From Zelonia costaricensis (lineage: Eukaryota > Euglenozoa > Kinetoplastea > Trypanosomatida > Trypanosomatidae), in the NCBI GenBank assembly GCA_030849075.1, contig JASAOO010003557.1, positions 27,501 to 91,500 on the forward strand: a stretch of DNA of 64,000 bases, written 5' to 3'. The notes under the pieces were generated by a model, which was not told where the DNA came from, did not search any database, and saw nothing but the letters and a program-made list of their open reading frames with translations. This document shows, piece by piece, positions 40,768-51,728 of this stretch (the first letter of the stretch is position 1; the number at the start of each line of letters is the position of its first letter). Made by a program: the position numbers and the translations under genes.

Positions 40768-43761
40768 ATGAGTATCGAGGTGCATGTGCGCATCCGCCCA
40801 TCGGTGGGCAACATTGTGTGGTCGAGCGCGGAGACGGTGCTGTACAGCACGGCCAACCCCAACACCCGCTACGTCTACAACAAGGTGCACCCGAGCAACA
40901 GCACAAATGAGTCCATCTTCCACGGCATGGAGGCGATCGTGCACGCCGCCTTCGACGGCAAGAACGTCACCGTCATGGCGTACGGCCAGACCGGCAGCGG
41001 CAAGACGCACAGCATGATCGGTGTCGACCAAGACCCGGGTATGGTGCCGCGGGCGGCGCGGTTGCTGCTGGAGCTGAAGCGTACGACCCCCGGGGCTCGC
41101 ATTCAAGCCTTCTACACGGAGATCTACAACGAGTCCGTGAAGGACCTCCTCGAGCCGCAGCGGGGCGAGCTGGTCCTGCACGACGCCCCCGACGGTGGCG
41201 TCTTCTTCGAGAAGCGGATGATCGACGTGGAGACGTTCGACGATTTCATCCAGCTCCAGTCCGCGGCGGAGCGCAACCGCAAGTACGGCGTCACCAACCT
41301 CAACGAGCACAGTAGCCGCTCCCACATCATCCTCACCTTTGAGATTCACCGACACAACCGCGTCGGCAAGAGCGTCATCAACCTCGTCGACCTCGCCGGC
41401 TCCGAGTCGGCGGCGCGCGCCAACACGGAGGGCCTGTCGCTGCGCGAAGGCGGCTACATCAACCGCAGCCTGCTCACGCTTGGCAACGTCGTCGACGCGA
41501 TAGTCGAGCGGCGGCCCTACGTGCCGTACCGCGATGCCAAGCTCACCCGGCTGCTGCGCACGTGCCTCGGCGGCTCCGGCATCACCCTCGTCCTCTGCTG
41601 CGTGAACCCGTCACGCGAGAACTTCGACCAAACCGTGGCAACGCTGCGCTTCACGCAGCGCGCGATGAAGATCAAGAACGACCCAGTCGTGCTGCTCAAC
41701 ATGCCCCCGCTCTTCACCCACCAGTACAGCGACGGCGCGCGGCAGCTGATCGAGGGCCTGCAGGAGACGGCCGAGGCGGAGTACCAGCGTGGGCTGCGGG
41801 ACAGCTTCGTCTACTGCGGCACCACCGTCGGCTCCGTCGTCAGCAACTACCGGTCGCAGGTGTCGGACTGCCTGCACTCGCTCGCCAACGCGCAGCGCCT
41901 GCTCGTGGCGCACGACCACGCCATGGCAATCGATCACATTGGCCGGCTCTACAACCAGCAGAACGACTTGGTGCGGCAGCGCATGAGTAACCAGGAGCTG
42001 GCCGAGAACGAGCGGAAGCGACAGCGCGACGTCGCGGCGGAGATCGAGACGCGCAAGCAGAAGGTCTCGAAGCTGGAGGAGGAGCTGAGCACCAAGCTGT
42101 CCGCCGTCGACACGAACCTGGCTGGCTGGGAATACCAGCTCTACGAAGCTCGGCAGAAGCAGCGTAGTGAGATGGATGTGCTGCTGCAGACGGAGCTCGC
42201 GCGCCGGGCCCGCATCCAGTACGAGTGGGCGGTGTGCTTCGAGCGGATCGGGTCGCGCAGTGTGCCCGTCATCCAGGCCGGCCTCGCGGCCCTGCAGGAG
42301 AGGCTCATGGAGCGCGGCAGCGCGGCACAGGAGAACAGCGGCATCAGCAACAGCACCGGCGGCAGCGGTGGCGGGGTCGCTGCTTCGGCTCCGTCCAGTG
42401 GGGCGGCGGCGCAGCAGCAGCAGCCCTACCGGCACCTCCTCCCCGCCATCCTCGCCTCACAGACGCACGACGATGGGCACCGCACGCTGCACATGAAAGA
42501 ACTCCGCACAGCGCTGGCAAAGGCGCGGGCCGAGGTGGCCGACCTGGAGACGGCACACGAGATGGTGAAGGACGACGTCGAGGAGGCGCGGCGGCAGCAG
42601 CAGCAGCGGGAGTCGGACCGACGCGGGGGCGACAATGCCGCCTCGGTGTCTCCGCAGCCGCGGCCGAACGTGTCCGACCTCAGCGAGGAAGGGCTGGTCG
42701 AGTACTACCGCCATGTGCCCGACACGGAGGTGGAGGAGCGCATCCGGCGGCTCGAGCGGGAGGAGAAGGCGCTCATGGCACAGGCGCGGCGCGGGGCCCG
42801 CCGCGAGAGCCTGCGGCGCGTACGGGAGAGCCTACGCGTTTCGCGCGGTAGCCACGGCGGGAGTGGGGGCGGCGGTGTGAGTCACAGCAGCCGCTCGCCG
42901 CAGGTCGGTGGTGTCACCATAACGCGATGCACGGAAGCGTCGCCACCGCCGTCGCCGCCACCGCCGCAGCGGTACGCCGGGGCTGCGCGAGCGGCGGAGA
43001 CGAGCGCACAGGTGGAGGCGCGGGGGCGGCGCAGCTCGGCCAGCTACGCCGACGGCGTGCGCAACGCACTCTCCATACTGGACAGCCTCAAGGCGCAACT
43101 GCAGCGCAGGGGCACGGTGGGCGGCAGCCACGCTTCCCCCACCGTGGCGTCTGCAAGCCGCAGCCAGCCACAGCAGCAGCAGCAACAAAGCCGTGGGCGC
43201 GGCACTCGCAGCGTGAGCAGCAGCAGCGATGCCCGCCGGCGCCAGGGCCGCAAAGGTGTCGAGGACACCGTTGTCTATCACGACCCCGCGGACAGGGCGG
43301 AGCTCGTGCCACGTGGTGCGACGCGCTCCACGACGACGACGTCCACCACGACGGCCGCCGCCGCCGTAGCAGCAGGACGCCGGCACCGCACGCACTCAGC
43401 GGACCCGGGTCCTGACAGCGAGAACATGTCCCTGGCAGAGCTCTACCAGGCCGCAGTAGGCAAGGAAAACCGGCTGCGGCCGAAGCTGTCGGCGCGAGTG
43501 GGGGCGCACAGGTACATGACCGTCGCGGAAGACAACATCGCCTTCGACGTGGACAATGACGAGGCGCCCGACGTGGCGAGCGGTGCGGAGCGCGGCGCGC
43601 GTCTCCTGAGCTCGTCCCCGCCGGTCGGCATCGCGGCGCGGCGGAAGATGGAGCGGCAGAACTCCCGTCCCGCGGTGGAGCGGGCCCTCTACGCGCTGAA
43701 CTCCAACTCGCACTCCAAATCACCGTCCGCTGAGCGCCGTAGTCGATCGCGGCGAGGCTGA
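40768..43761 (+). CDS. Kinesin motor protein (N-terminal motor)
   Basis: This 997-residue microtubule motor hydrolyses ATP. The motor fills about residues 1-304. It has VHVRIRP at the start, P-loop G73-QTGSGKT80, switch I N179-EHSSRSH186 and switch II L206-VDLAGSE213. The domain ends in ATLRFTQRAMKIKN (about 291-304). All nucleotide-contact motifs are intact. Coiled coil is likely at about 394-488 and 575-620, so it may dimerise. The tail (about 640-997) is Arg/Ser/Gln-rich and disordered, without a known cargo domain. The ATG at 40768 places the first motor strand almost at residue 1, with no N-terminal extension; the open frame upstream has no ATG. It is probably a kinetoplastid-specific or CENP-E-like class, which I cannot settle by eye. 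Confidence 0.95.
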   Translation: MSIEVHVRIRPSVGNIVWSSAETVLYSTANPNTRYVYNKVHPSNSTNESIFHGMEAIVHAAFDGKNVTVMAYGQTGSGKTHSMIGVDQDPGMVPRAARLLLELKRTTPGARIQAFYTEIYNESVKDLLEPQRGELVLHDAPDGGVFFEKRMIDVETFDDFIQLQSAAERNRKYGVTNLNEHSSRSHIILTFEIHRHNRVGKSVINLVDLAGSESAARANTEGLSLREGGYINRSLLTLGNVVDAIVERRPYVPYRDAKLTRLLRTCLGGSGITLVLCCVNPSRENFDQTVATLRFTQRAMKIKNDPVVLLNMPPLFTHQYSDGARQLIEGLQETAEAEYQRGLRDSFVYCGTTVGSVVSNYRSQVSDCLHSLANAQRLLVAHDHAMAIDHIGRLYNQQNDLVRQRMSNQELAENERKRQRDVAAEIETRKQKVSKLEEELSTKLSAVDTNLAGWEYQLYEARQKQRSEMDVLLQTELARRARIQYEWAVCFERIGSRSVPVIQAGLAALQERLMERGSAAQENSGISNSTGGSGGGVAASAPSSGAAAQQQQPYRHLLPAILASQTHDDGHRTLHMKELRTALAKARAEVADLETAHEMVKDDVEEARRQQQQRESDRRGGDNAASVSPQPRPNVSDLSEEGLVEYYRHVPDTEVEERIRRLEREEKALMAQARRGARRESLRRVRESLRVSRGSHGGSGGGGVSHSSRSPQVGGVTITRCTEASPPPSPPPPQRYAGAARAAETSAQVEARGRRSSASYADGVRNALSILDSLKAQLQRRGTVGGSHASPTVASASRSQPQQQQQQSRGRGTRSVSSSSDARRRQGRKGVEDTVVYHDPADRAELVPRGATRSTTTTSTTTAAAAVAAGRRHRTHSADPGPDSENMSLAELYQAAVGKENRLRPKLSARVGAHRYMTVAEDNIAFDVDNDEAPDVASGAERGARLLSSSPPVGIAARRKMERQNSRPAVERALYALNSNSHSKSPSAERRSRSRRG

Positions 43762-43856
43762 TGAAGGAGAGGGGTTGTGGGCAGATGTGGGGGGCTTTGT
43801 GGTTCTCTGGATGTGCGCTGTGAGACTGCGTTGCGGAGGTGGATGGGCGGCGGGGG

Positions 43857-43857
<1 letters not shown>

Positions 43858-43889
<32 letters not shown>
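43858..43889. repeat. (GCT)n trinucleotide repeat in probable kinesin 3' UTR
   Basis: About ten GCT/CTG units, roughly 97 bases after the kinesin stop codon, preceded by a G-run. Confidence 0.95.
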
Positions 43890-43890
<1 letters not shown>

Positions 43891-46349
43891 CGCCACTCAC
43901 GACATCCTCTTCCCTTCTTTACTTCACTTTTTCTTCTCCTTTCGCTTCCGCTTGCACTCTTTTTTTTGTGTGCCTATTTGTGTAGACTGGCGTAGACGCA
44001 TCCTCCTGTCTCGTGCTCCATTGTCACGCTGCTTGGGCGACTTCTTTTTCTCTTCGTGCGTTTGTGGGCTCTAGAAGTGTGTGCCGTGTGAAGCGGCGGC
44101 ACTGTTTGTGTTGCGTTGGTGGCACGCCCTCCCTCCCCCGCCCCCCCCTCTCTGGGACTTCAACTCGACCTCGCTCAGGCTTCTCCCCTGTGCGCTTTCG
44201 GTTCGCGTCCTGCGTTGGCGTTGGTGAGGGGCTTCTTGCTTGCATTATGACATGCATGTTCAGGGTAACAAGAAGGTGGGGGGGGGGGCGTTGGCGTTGG
44301 CGTGGGTTCGTGTGAGTGTGGCTGCTAGCTGCGTGGCTTGAGGTGGACGCTCTCCATCTTCTTTCTCTCCGGACTTCCCGTGTTTTTTCTTGCCCATAGA
44401 GCTCTCGCGTCCATAGCGCGCACGTCGGTGCGCCACGGTGAGCCCCACTGAGAGAGTGGTTGTAGGTGTTTTCGCGCGCTTGTGCACAAACGCGCGTGCG
44501 GGGGATCTGGGACATCAGTTTGTCCCCCCCCCCCGGTTACGAGGCAGGTACGTGTGCGTGTGTGCGCAGCGGCTGCTCGCTCTCGCCCCCCGTGAAGGCC
44601 TTTTTTTGTTTTCTTTTGCGGTGTGCCGGCTGATGCGTCCGCGGCTGCCGTCTGCTGTGCGTGGTGCTCTGTTGGAGAGTTGTCAGTTGAGAAACGCGAG
44701 GTGGAGAAAGCGGCGCGCGGCAGACTCGCCGTGTGGTACTTCACTCACGCGTGCTGTGTTGCTTCGGCACTGGCACCGTCCTGTGGTCGAAGAGGAATTT
44801 CTTTTTTTTTTGCGCGTAGCTCCTTCTTTGCGGACTTGCACGTCCCTGTACGTTTACCCTTGCCTGCTCCTGTCAGTGTCCCGTCGCGCGTTTCCCGGCG
44901 TCAAGTGCTCCCTCTTCTCCCACCCTCCCCTCCCTCCCTCGTGGTGCGTCCTGCCAGTCCGCAACGTCTTTTACCAAGCCGCATCGTGTTTCACCCCCTC
45001 CCCTCGCCCCCTAAAAAAAAAAGTGCGGGCTGGCGTGTGGTTTGCACTTCGACCCAGAACACGTTTCGCCTCCCTACTTGGTCGCGCGTCTTTGACTTGC
45101 ACATTTCACCACCTCCGCACTGTCTTGCGGAGTCGCGCCCCCCTCTTTTCCGTTTGTCGAACCCCTCTCCCTCCAGCTTCATCATCTTGTGTATGTGTCT
45201 GTGTCACATGCATCTCGGTTCTTCCACCCCGCCCCTTTACAACCCGTCTTACATGTATCCTGGCTTCGCCGTCTCTCTTCCGTAGATCGAACTCATCTGC
45301 CACTATCCATCCAGCAGGTACGTGCGACGCCCCGGGTCGAACTCGGTTAGCGCACGCCACCGCGTTCGCCTGCCTCACCGGTCGTAAGTGAGAAGCCGGT
45401 CGCTGAACCCTCTATCTCACTGGTGTGGCGGCGCGTGCAGGGCTGCTTCAGGGGTGAGGGGGCTCGCCAGTGGCCTCCTGTTATCTGCGCGTGTGGTTGA
45501 ATGTGTGCATATGGGTGCTCCGGTGCACGCAACACCCCCACCCCACCCCCCGCTGGGAGCTGCACGTGGTCAGCGACGAGGAAAAAAAGGAAGACTGGAC
45601 TCGTCTCTCCCCGTTGACGAGGAGGTCCACAGTTTCTTCGCCTTGCATTCGCGCGAGCGTGCTGCTCTCTGATACTTGCGTCTGCTCTGAGTGGGCCTCG
45701 CGCGGGCGGTGGGTGCAACAGAGCCCGTTCCCTCCTTGTCTGTCCCTGTATCCCTTTAACTCTCATTAACACTCCTTTTCACCTTGTCTTCGTCGCGTCG
45801 TTTGTCGTGGCAATGTGCCGTCTCCACTCGACCGGTGCCGACTGTGCGCCGTCGCGGTGCCGCTCCCCGTTCTCACCCCCACACACACGCCCCCCCCCCC
45901 CACACACACAGATACACACAGTAGCTTTGTCTTCTCAATTGGTGCCCAAACCCACACTCACACGCAAACGGAACTCACCTTCTTTTTCCGCGTCCATCTC
46001 TCGGCTCTCTTGCCCGCCCCTTCCCCTCTACGGGACTTCGGCCGGACTCCATCTGCGTCCCTCTCCCTCCTCTATCAATCTCGCTATCTAGCTTGTCGCC
46101 TCCACCTGCTCTCGTGGCGCGCTCTCACTTTATCACGCACCCGTTCTCGCCATTCCGTTCCACTACCACACATAAACAAGAAGAACAGGGCGGAGGAGAG
46201 AGTCGTGACGGCGAATCGCCACTGGCTTACCAGCGCACGCACACACATCTTCACTTCCAAAAGACACATACGCGCAGCCGCCCGACACACAGATTGACAG
46301 AGTTTCACATCTTTCCCGCACTGCTTCTGTTTCCCCCGTACGATCCTTC

Positions 46350-46366
46350 TTTTTTTTTTTTTTTTT
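46350..46366. repeat. T17 homopolymer followed by G-run
   Basis: Seventeen T followed by five G. It may act as a pyrimidine tract for trans-splicing, but the next gene starts 2.7 kb away. Confidence 0.9.
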
Positions 46367-48647
46367 GGGGGTTGAGCGCTGTGCCGCCCGTCTCGCCTGC
46401 TGCTGCGCCACCCCCACCCCCCCTCTCTCTGTCCTCTCGTGGGCAGCTGTGAGGCGTGCCGCCGTGCTGCGAGTACTTTGTGTGCGTGTGTGTGTCGCCG
46501 TGCTGTGCGCCGTCGACGTGCAACTGCCTACACTCGGCCCTCTTTTCTTTTTTTTCCCGTGACGCAGGTACGCACTAGAGAGCACCAAGAAAGAGCATAT
46601 TCGGGAAGAAAGACAGCGCCGCAAAAAAACACACCACCGGACGCAGTGGAAGTGGCGGCACGCTGCTGACCGCGGACGCCTCTCTTTTGCCTTTGTGTGG
46701 GCGTTTCTGTCTTCCGTCTTGAGGCGATCGACCAGCGTGTGGGTGTTGCCCTTCAAGTCGCTGAAAGCCCTGTTATCTCCCTCGCCGCGCACCTCTCTCC
46801 TCTCTCTGTTTTTTTTTGTTCTCTTTTCACGTTCTCTCTCTCTCTCTTCCCCCGTCCATCGCACTCTGTCCTGCACCGACTGCAGCGTCACAGCTCTTCG
46901 AATCCTCCGTCCCATCCACCACCCACTCACAGGTTGGCACGCGGGCACTCTCACCCGCCCTCTCTCTCTCTCGTGTCTTCAGTTAGCAGACCCTTCTTTT
47001 TTTTTTTCTCTTCTGCCCCGCCGCTGGCCTCTGTCGGCCCCCGCCGTCTCCACTCCGCCTTTGTCGTGCTCTTTCTCCCGCCTTAGGCCACCGCAAAGAG
47101 CGACCATCAGCAGTAAGCTCCGCGGCACGCCAAACCGTCGCTTCTCTCCCTGTCTGACCTTCCCTTTCCCACTCAACTTCTCCGTGTGCCGTGTCTTTCT
47201 AGGTTACCGTCGAGCTCTCTCTCTCGCCGTCTTCAGTCCACCGCTACGAGTCAGTCACCCTCTTCCGTTTTTTTTCTTTCTTGACGTCTCTCTGGTTTCC
47301 CTCCCCCCCCCTCCCCCACCCGCACACTTTTCAGGCGTGCCTGTACACGACATACACACACGCCTTCTCACCCCAGGCGCGTGCTTCATTCCGTGGTCTT
47401 GACATTACGCGCTGCAGTTGTCGCGTGGCGACTTCCGCTTTTTTGTGCGCCTTTTTTCGTGTTTCTTCGGCTGCCGTTGCTGCTGTTGCAGGGCGGACGC
47501 TCCGCACACACAGACACGAATACGAGTCTACGTGGAGGATTACCCACGGAGAGAGGGAGACGAGGAGTTCACCTCTTGATGCTCGCCTGAACGCCGAAGC
47601 TGATCTCTCCTGTTGCTGCATCTCCCATTTTCTTTCCTTGACTTTCATCCTGGCCTGACTGTATCCGTCACTTCGTCAATCTGACCTCCCTCCATTTCTG
47701 TCTCGTCCGGGGCTCCGCATATCTGCACAAACACACCGCCCCTCCCTCCCCCTCCGCATACACCCACACACGTACACATCATCATCTCCAGTCTTTGACC
47801 TGGTCATCCTCTCCTGTGCGAACCTTCCTCTCCTCCCTCTCCCCATCCCCCCTGCCACGACGACGTGACTGGACACTTGGCCATCACGGCTCTTCTGCTG
47901 CTCTTGACTATTCCTCCTGCTCGCTCCGCCCTCTGCCCCCCTCTTGCGTCTCTCTCTCTCGCGTCTTTGTGCTGCTGTTGTTGCACGTGTGCCTGCGTGT
48001 GTGTGTGTGTGCACGGTATCTACAAACATCGCACACCTGGAGACTGCGCCTGTCCACGCCGGCTATTGCCCTTGTCTCTTTTTTTTTTGTTTTCGCCTCC
48101 ACTGCAGACGTGGTGTGCGCGCGACGATCCGCCTCCTTTCTTTTTTGCTGCGTTGCCTTCAGCTCGTGTGCGTGTGCGTGTGTCGTCGCATTTTGGGTGT
48201 TCGTCGCAGGACGGCAGCACCATCGCTTTCTGTTGTGGCTCGCGTGAGTATCTGTGTGCGCGTGTGTGTGTGACTGTCGTGCAGAAGGCGCGCCGTTGTG
48301 ACTTCCAAAAGGTGATTGTGTGCGCCGTGCCATCGCGCACTCGATAGAGAAAGGGACAGCAAACTTCTCTCGCCGTCCCTTTTTTTTTTTTTAGGTTTCT
48401 CTTTGCGTTTCGTGTCTCTGCGCCTTTTGCTATCGAGAAAGAAGTGATTTGTGCCGCACACATACACACAGATATACCAGAGCAAATAAAGCCAGAGCGA
48501 GCGGAGACGCACGACGTACACGCAGGTCAGGTTCGCGCACCCGCGCACACGCACCCGCGCACACGCACCCGCTGCCTCTTCTTCTATACAAAAAAGAAGA
48601 CGAATTGCGGCGTACTGCTCCTCTGATCGCTGAGTGTGCTTGTCGAG

Positions 48648-48670
48648 TGTGTGTGTGTGTGTGTGTGTGT
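48648..48670. repeat. (GT)n microsatellite
   Basis: A perfect GT run about 370 bases before the WD40 gene. Confidence 0.95.
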
Positions 48671-48961
48671 CACCGTTCCTGTGTTGCACTATCGGGACAC
48701 GACGAGCTGAGATCCATTTAGTGCCGAAGCCACTGCTTTTCTTTGTTGGGTGACTCTTTCTTGCCGATTGTCTGCTCACGCTTTTGTGGCGGCGCACAGT
48801 TGCCGTCTTCCATCATCACTAGCGCACGTGTCCCCTCCTTGTTTCTTCTTTTTTTTCCTTTCACCGCCTCACTCTCCCTTATCTATCCGCACGTCTCACG
48901 TGACGGACACACTGCTGTGGCGACTGCGCATCGCACTCACGCACGTGCCTCCCCGCTTTAT

Positions 48962-48963
48962 AG
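48962..48963 (+). promoter_or_regulatory. Candidate spliced-leader acceptor AG for the WD40 protein
   Basis: CTCCCCGCTTTAT followed by AG, 78 bases before the ATG. The stronger tract downstream (48964-49025) has no AG before the ATG, so this or an earlier AG must be used. Confidence 0.4.
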
Positions 48964-49040
48964 TTTTCTCCGCGTTGCTTCTCCTTTTTTTTCCCTTTCC
49001 CCACCTCGCATCTCCTGCCCTCCCACACGTGCATCCGACC

Positions 49041-51728
49041 ATGCCGTCCAAGGCGCACACCTATGAAGTGGCCACGACGGTCGAGGCCCTCAACGTCAGC
49101 TTCTCTTTCGGTCCGGACTGCCACATCGACCGTGTCCTGCCCGATGCCGCCCGCGACTTGGTCAAGCAAGTCGCCTGGGCCACGTCACGTGTTAGCGCGA
49201 TTGACGGCCGCGCTGTCGCGGACAGCCCGGAGTTGAAGGCGGTGCTGCTGGCGGCCGTCATGCGGCACCACAACCCGCCCCCCACCACGGGCCGCGAGAA
49301 GACCGTGCCGACCGCGACGACGCTGCTGTCCGAGACGCCGATCAAGGTCACCTTTGAGCGCACCGACGAGCACGCCTCCAGGGTGGCCATCGAGGGCAGC
49401 GTGGTGAGTAATGGGGCGGTGAGCAAGGTCGAGTCCCCGAGCAAGGCCGCGGTGCAGGAGCTCATTAGCGACATAGCACCGCCGTCCAGCGAGGACCCCC
49501 CGCCGGTGCTGCCCGCCATCGATGCCGACCTGCGCGGCTCCTTCCGGCGTAGCATGATCGGCCACCCCGCGCTCCCGGCCGGCCACGGCAGGGACAACGC
49601 CGGGGCCGCCACGTCCACCGCCACCTCGACGCACACGTCCACAGCCAGCCGCCGCACCGCCTCGGCCGCTGCCGGCACTGCCGCTGCTGCCGCGAGTGCG
49701 AGCGGGGTGGCCCAGACGGTGCCGCGGCGCCTCTCGTCCCCCCCACCCCCGGCCGGGGCACGACAGGGCCACGCCGACGGCGGCTCCTCCTCCGACCTCG
49801 ACGACGACGAGGCCGCCTCCGAGGCGTCCTCCAGCGACTTCGACACGGTGCGCATCTACCAGCTGCACAGCAAGTCGCCGTCGGACGCGTCGGCCCCGCA
49901 CAGCTCGGCTGCAGCGGCAACGGCTGCTGCACTGGCAGCGGCAGCCAGCGCCGGGGCCGAGTCACCCACGCCCGGGCTGCTGGAGTTCGAGAAGATGAAG
50001 CTGTCCATGCGCGGCGACGACATACTGCGCCACCTCGGCGCGGGGGCTGGCGCCCCGCCGCACGGCACGACCACGGATGTGGCGGAGATGACGGTGAAGG
50101 GCCGCATTCGCCGCGCGCTGGACCGTGTCGAGCTCGGCTACTGCGTCATCTGCGTCACGCAAGACGTGAACCCGATTGCGGAGATTGAGCTGCTCGCCCT
50201 GACCGCCAATCGCCGCGTCGTCGCCTACGACTTGAGCGTGAAGCTGCGCCTGCGGCCGAAGCCGGAAGTGCTCGCCGCGCAGTTCGCGGAGGCCATGCGC
50301 ACGGGTGCGTGGTTTGTTATGGTGAACGCGCACAAGTCGATCAGCACCTGCCTCGTCTTCGAGGAGCTGCTGCAGGACGCGCATGAGCACAACCTGGAGG
50401 GCTTCGACCCAAACGCCCGCATCATCATCGGACTCGAGTCCCACCCGCACTTCCCCAAGGGACTCGTGCACCACGCCGTCGTGATCAAGCTTGTGTCGAA
50501 CTTCCAGGGCTCGTCCTTCCTGTCTGACTCGATGGCCGCATCCGTCATGCGCGCGCGGCTCGTCACCGCCGACGCGCTGACGCAGTCGCAGATCGGCGGC
50601 CCAGCTGTCCGCGCCTCCCTCACCGCCGCGCCCACCGCGACGGTGCAGAAGCCGGGCAAGAAGCACGTGCGCATCAGCGCGGCGGTGGACATTGTGGACA
50701 TCGCGCCGCGCGAGGTTGTGAAGGCGCCGAAGCGCGACTGCCCGATCGACGTCAGCGGCAGTGTGGCCCTGTTCAAGACCTTCAGCGGTGTGAGCGGGGA
50801 CAAGTTCCTCTGCGTGCAGTCCGCCGGCGAGGAGGGGCGCTTCGCTGTCGGCTCCTCGTGCGGTAACGTGTACTTCCTCGACTCCCTCGGTAACTCGCTG
50901 CTGCAGGCGCATGCCCACAACGCCTCCATCTGGGACGTCAGCTTCAACGACAAGTTCCACTTCGCTACCGGCTGCGAGGACGGCACCTCGGCTGCCTGGA
51001 GGCTCGGCGCCTCGCTGGGCGGCGGCGCGGGCGGCTCTTCTGGCGATGACGCGGTGCTCGTGCCGACGGCGGCGACCTCGCTCGGATCGGACGTGTACTG
51101 CGTCTGCTATCTCAAGAACACGAATCCGTCCCCGCTGCTTATCGGCGGCCTGCACAACAGCCTCGTTATTCGCGAGGCCGGCAGCGACGCGGTGCACCTC
51201 GTGCCCATCCCGTCCAACGCGCAGGTGGTTGACTGCCTGCCCAACTCCGCGACCGCCCTTGTCGGCGGCGGCGACGGCTCTGTCTGCGTCGTCGACGTGA
51301 CGACGACGAAGCCGCTTGGCACGCTGGTGGACCACACCCGCAAGCTGCCCGCGTTGGCCGTGCGCGATGATAATCAGTTCTTCACCGGATCGTTTGACAG
51401 CAGCATCCTCTCATGGGATCTGCGCGTGCCGGGTGGGGTGACCTCGTCCGTGCAAGGCGGTGCGGAGGCGGCAGAGCTGTCGGCGCACACGATGCACACG
51501 CTGAAGCTGAAGAACTACGTGACGGGGCTGGACGTCGATGACGTGCATCTCGCTGCCAGCGTCGGCGAGAACCTGTACCTCTGGGACGTGCGCAAGCTGC
51601 ACACCGTGCTCGGCGGGTACCCGCAGGGCTGGAAGGGGCTCTCACGCGGCGTCAAGGTGCAGAGCATGGCGCATCTGGTCGTGACGGCGTCCCCGGATGG
51701 TTTCGTGCGCTTCTGGAACTACGTATAA
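49041..51728 (+). CDS. PDZ-like / dynein-AAA6-like / WD40 fusion protein
   Basis: This is an 895-residue protein. Residues about 10-110 look like a PDZ-type domain (FSFGPDC, AIDGRAV, PIKVTFER). Residues about 120-345 are Ala/Ser/Pro-rich and disordered. Residues about 350-505 resemble the last AAA module (D6/AAA6) of dynein heavy chains: G422-AWFVMVNAHK lines up with the GxWVxLxNxHL segment, then ARIIIGLESHPHFPKGLV with the FRLxLT..P...P..L segment, followed by VVIKL where dyneins have the EPP strand. There is no Walker A motif, as in AAA6. Residues about 575-895 form a WD40 beta-propeller of six to seven blades, with ends such as YLWDVRK and VRFWNYV. The start is the first in-frame ATG. The WD40 part is secure; the PDZ and dynein-like parts are judged by eye. 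A cytoskeletal or flagellar role is inference. Confidence 0.9.
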   Translation: MPSKAHTYEVATTVEALNVSFSFGPDCHIDRVLPDAARDLVKQVAWATSRVSAIDGRAVADSPELKAVLLAAVMRHHNPPPTTGREKTVPTATTLLSETPIKVTFERTDEHASRVAIEGSVVSNGAVSKVESPSKAAVQELISDIAPPSSEDPPPVLPAIDADLRGSFRRSMIGHPALPAGHGRDNAGAATSTATSTHTSTASRRTASAAAGTAAAAASASGVAQTVPRRLSSPPPPAGARQGHADGGSSSDLDDDEAASEASSSDFDTVRIYQLHSKSPSDASAPHSSAAAATAAALAAAASAGAESPTPGLLEFEKMKLSMRGDDILRHLGAGAGAPPHGTTTDVAEMTVKGRIRRALDRVELGYCVICVTQDVNPIAEIELLALTANRRVVAYDLSVKLRLRPKPEVLAAQFAEAMRTGAWFVMVNAHKSISTCLVFEELLQDAHEHNLEGFDPNARIIIGLESHPHFPKGLVHHAVVIKLVSNFQGSSFLSDSMAASVMRARLVTADALTQSQIGGPAVRASLTAAPTATVQKPGKKHVRISAAVDIVDIAPREVVKAPKRDCPIDVSGSVALFKTFSGVSGDKFLCVQSAGEEGRFAVGSSCGNVYFLDSLGNSLLQAHAHNASIWDVSFNDKFHFATGCEDGTSAAWRLGASLGGGAGGSSGDDAVLVPTAATSLGSDVYCVCYLKNTNPSPLLIGGLHNSLVIREAGSDAVHLVPIPSNAQVVDCLPNSATALVGGGDGSVCVVDVTTTKPLGTLVDHTRKLPALAVRDDNQFFTGSFDSSILSWDLRVPGGVTSSVQGGAEAAELSAHTMHTLKLKNYVTGLDVDDVHLAASVGENLYLWDVRKLHTVLGGYPQGWKGLSRGVKVQSMAHLVVTASPDGFVRFWNYV
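50088..50555 (+). other. Dynein heavy-chain AAA6-like domain
   Basis: Residues about 350-505 of the 49041-51728 protein. The order of hydrophobic strands, the G-x-W strand followed by N-x-H, the helix LVFEELLQDA, the strand ARIIIGLE and the P-x-F-P turn follow the D6 module of dynein heavy chains. Confidence 0.55.

Larger units (their letters stand above)
43762..49040. other. Intergenic region between kinesin and WD40 gene (5.3 kb)
   Basis: No supported gene. It includes a CTG/GCT repeat (43858-43889), a G-run (44277-44289), a run of 17 T (46350-46366), a GT repeat (48648-48670) and many C/T tracts. A mixed-composition stretch occurs near 45300-45700. Longer frames, such as 44438-45391, translate to Ser/Leu/Cys-rich sequence without coding character. 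Confidence 0.75.

Noticed and set aside
45325..45345. tRNA T-loop-like GGGTCGAACTC
   Set aside because: Lacks the TTC of the T loop and the other arms.
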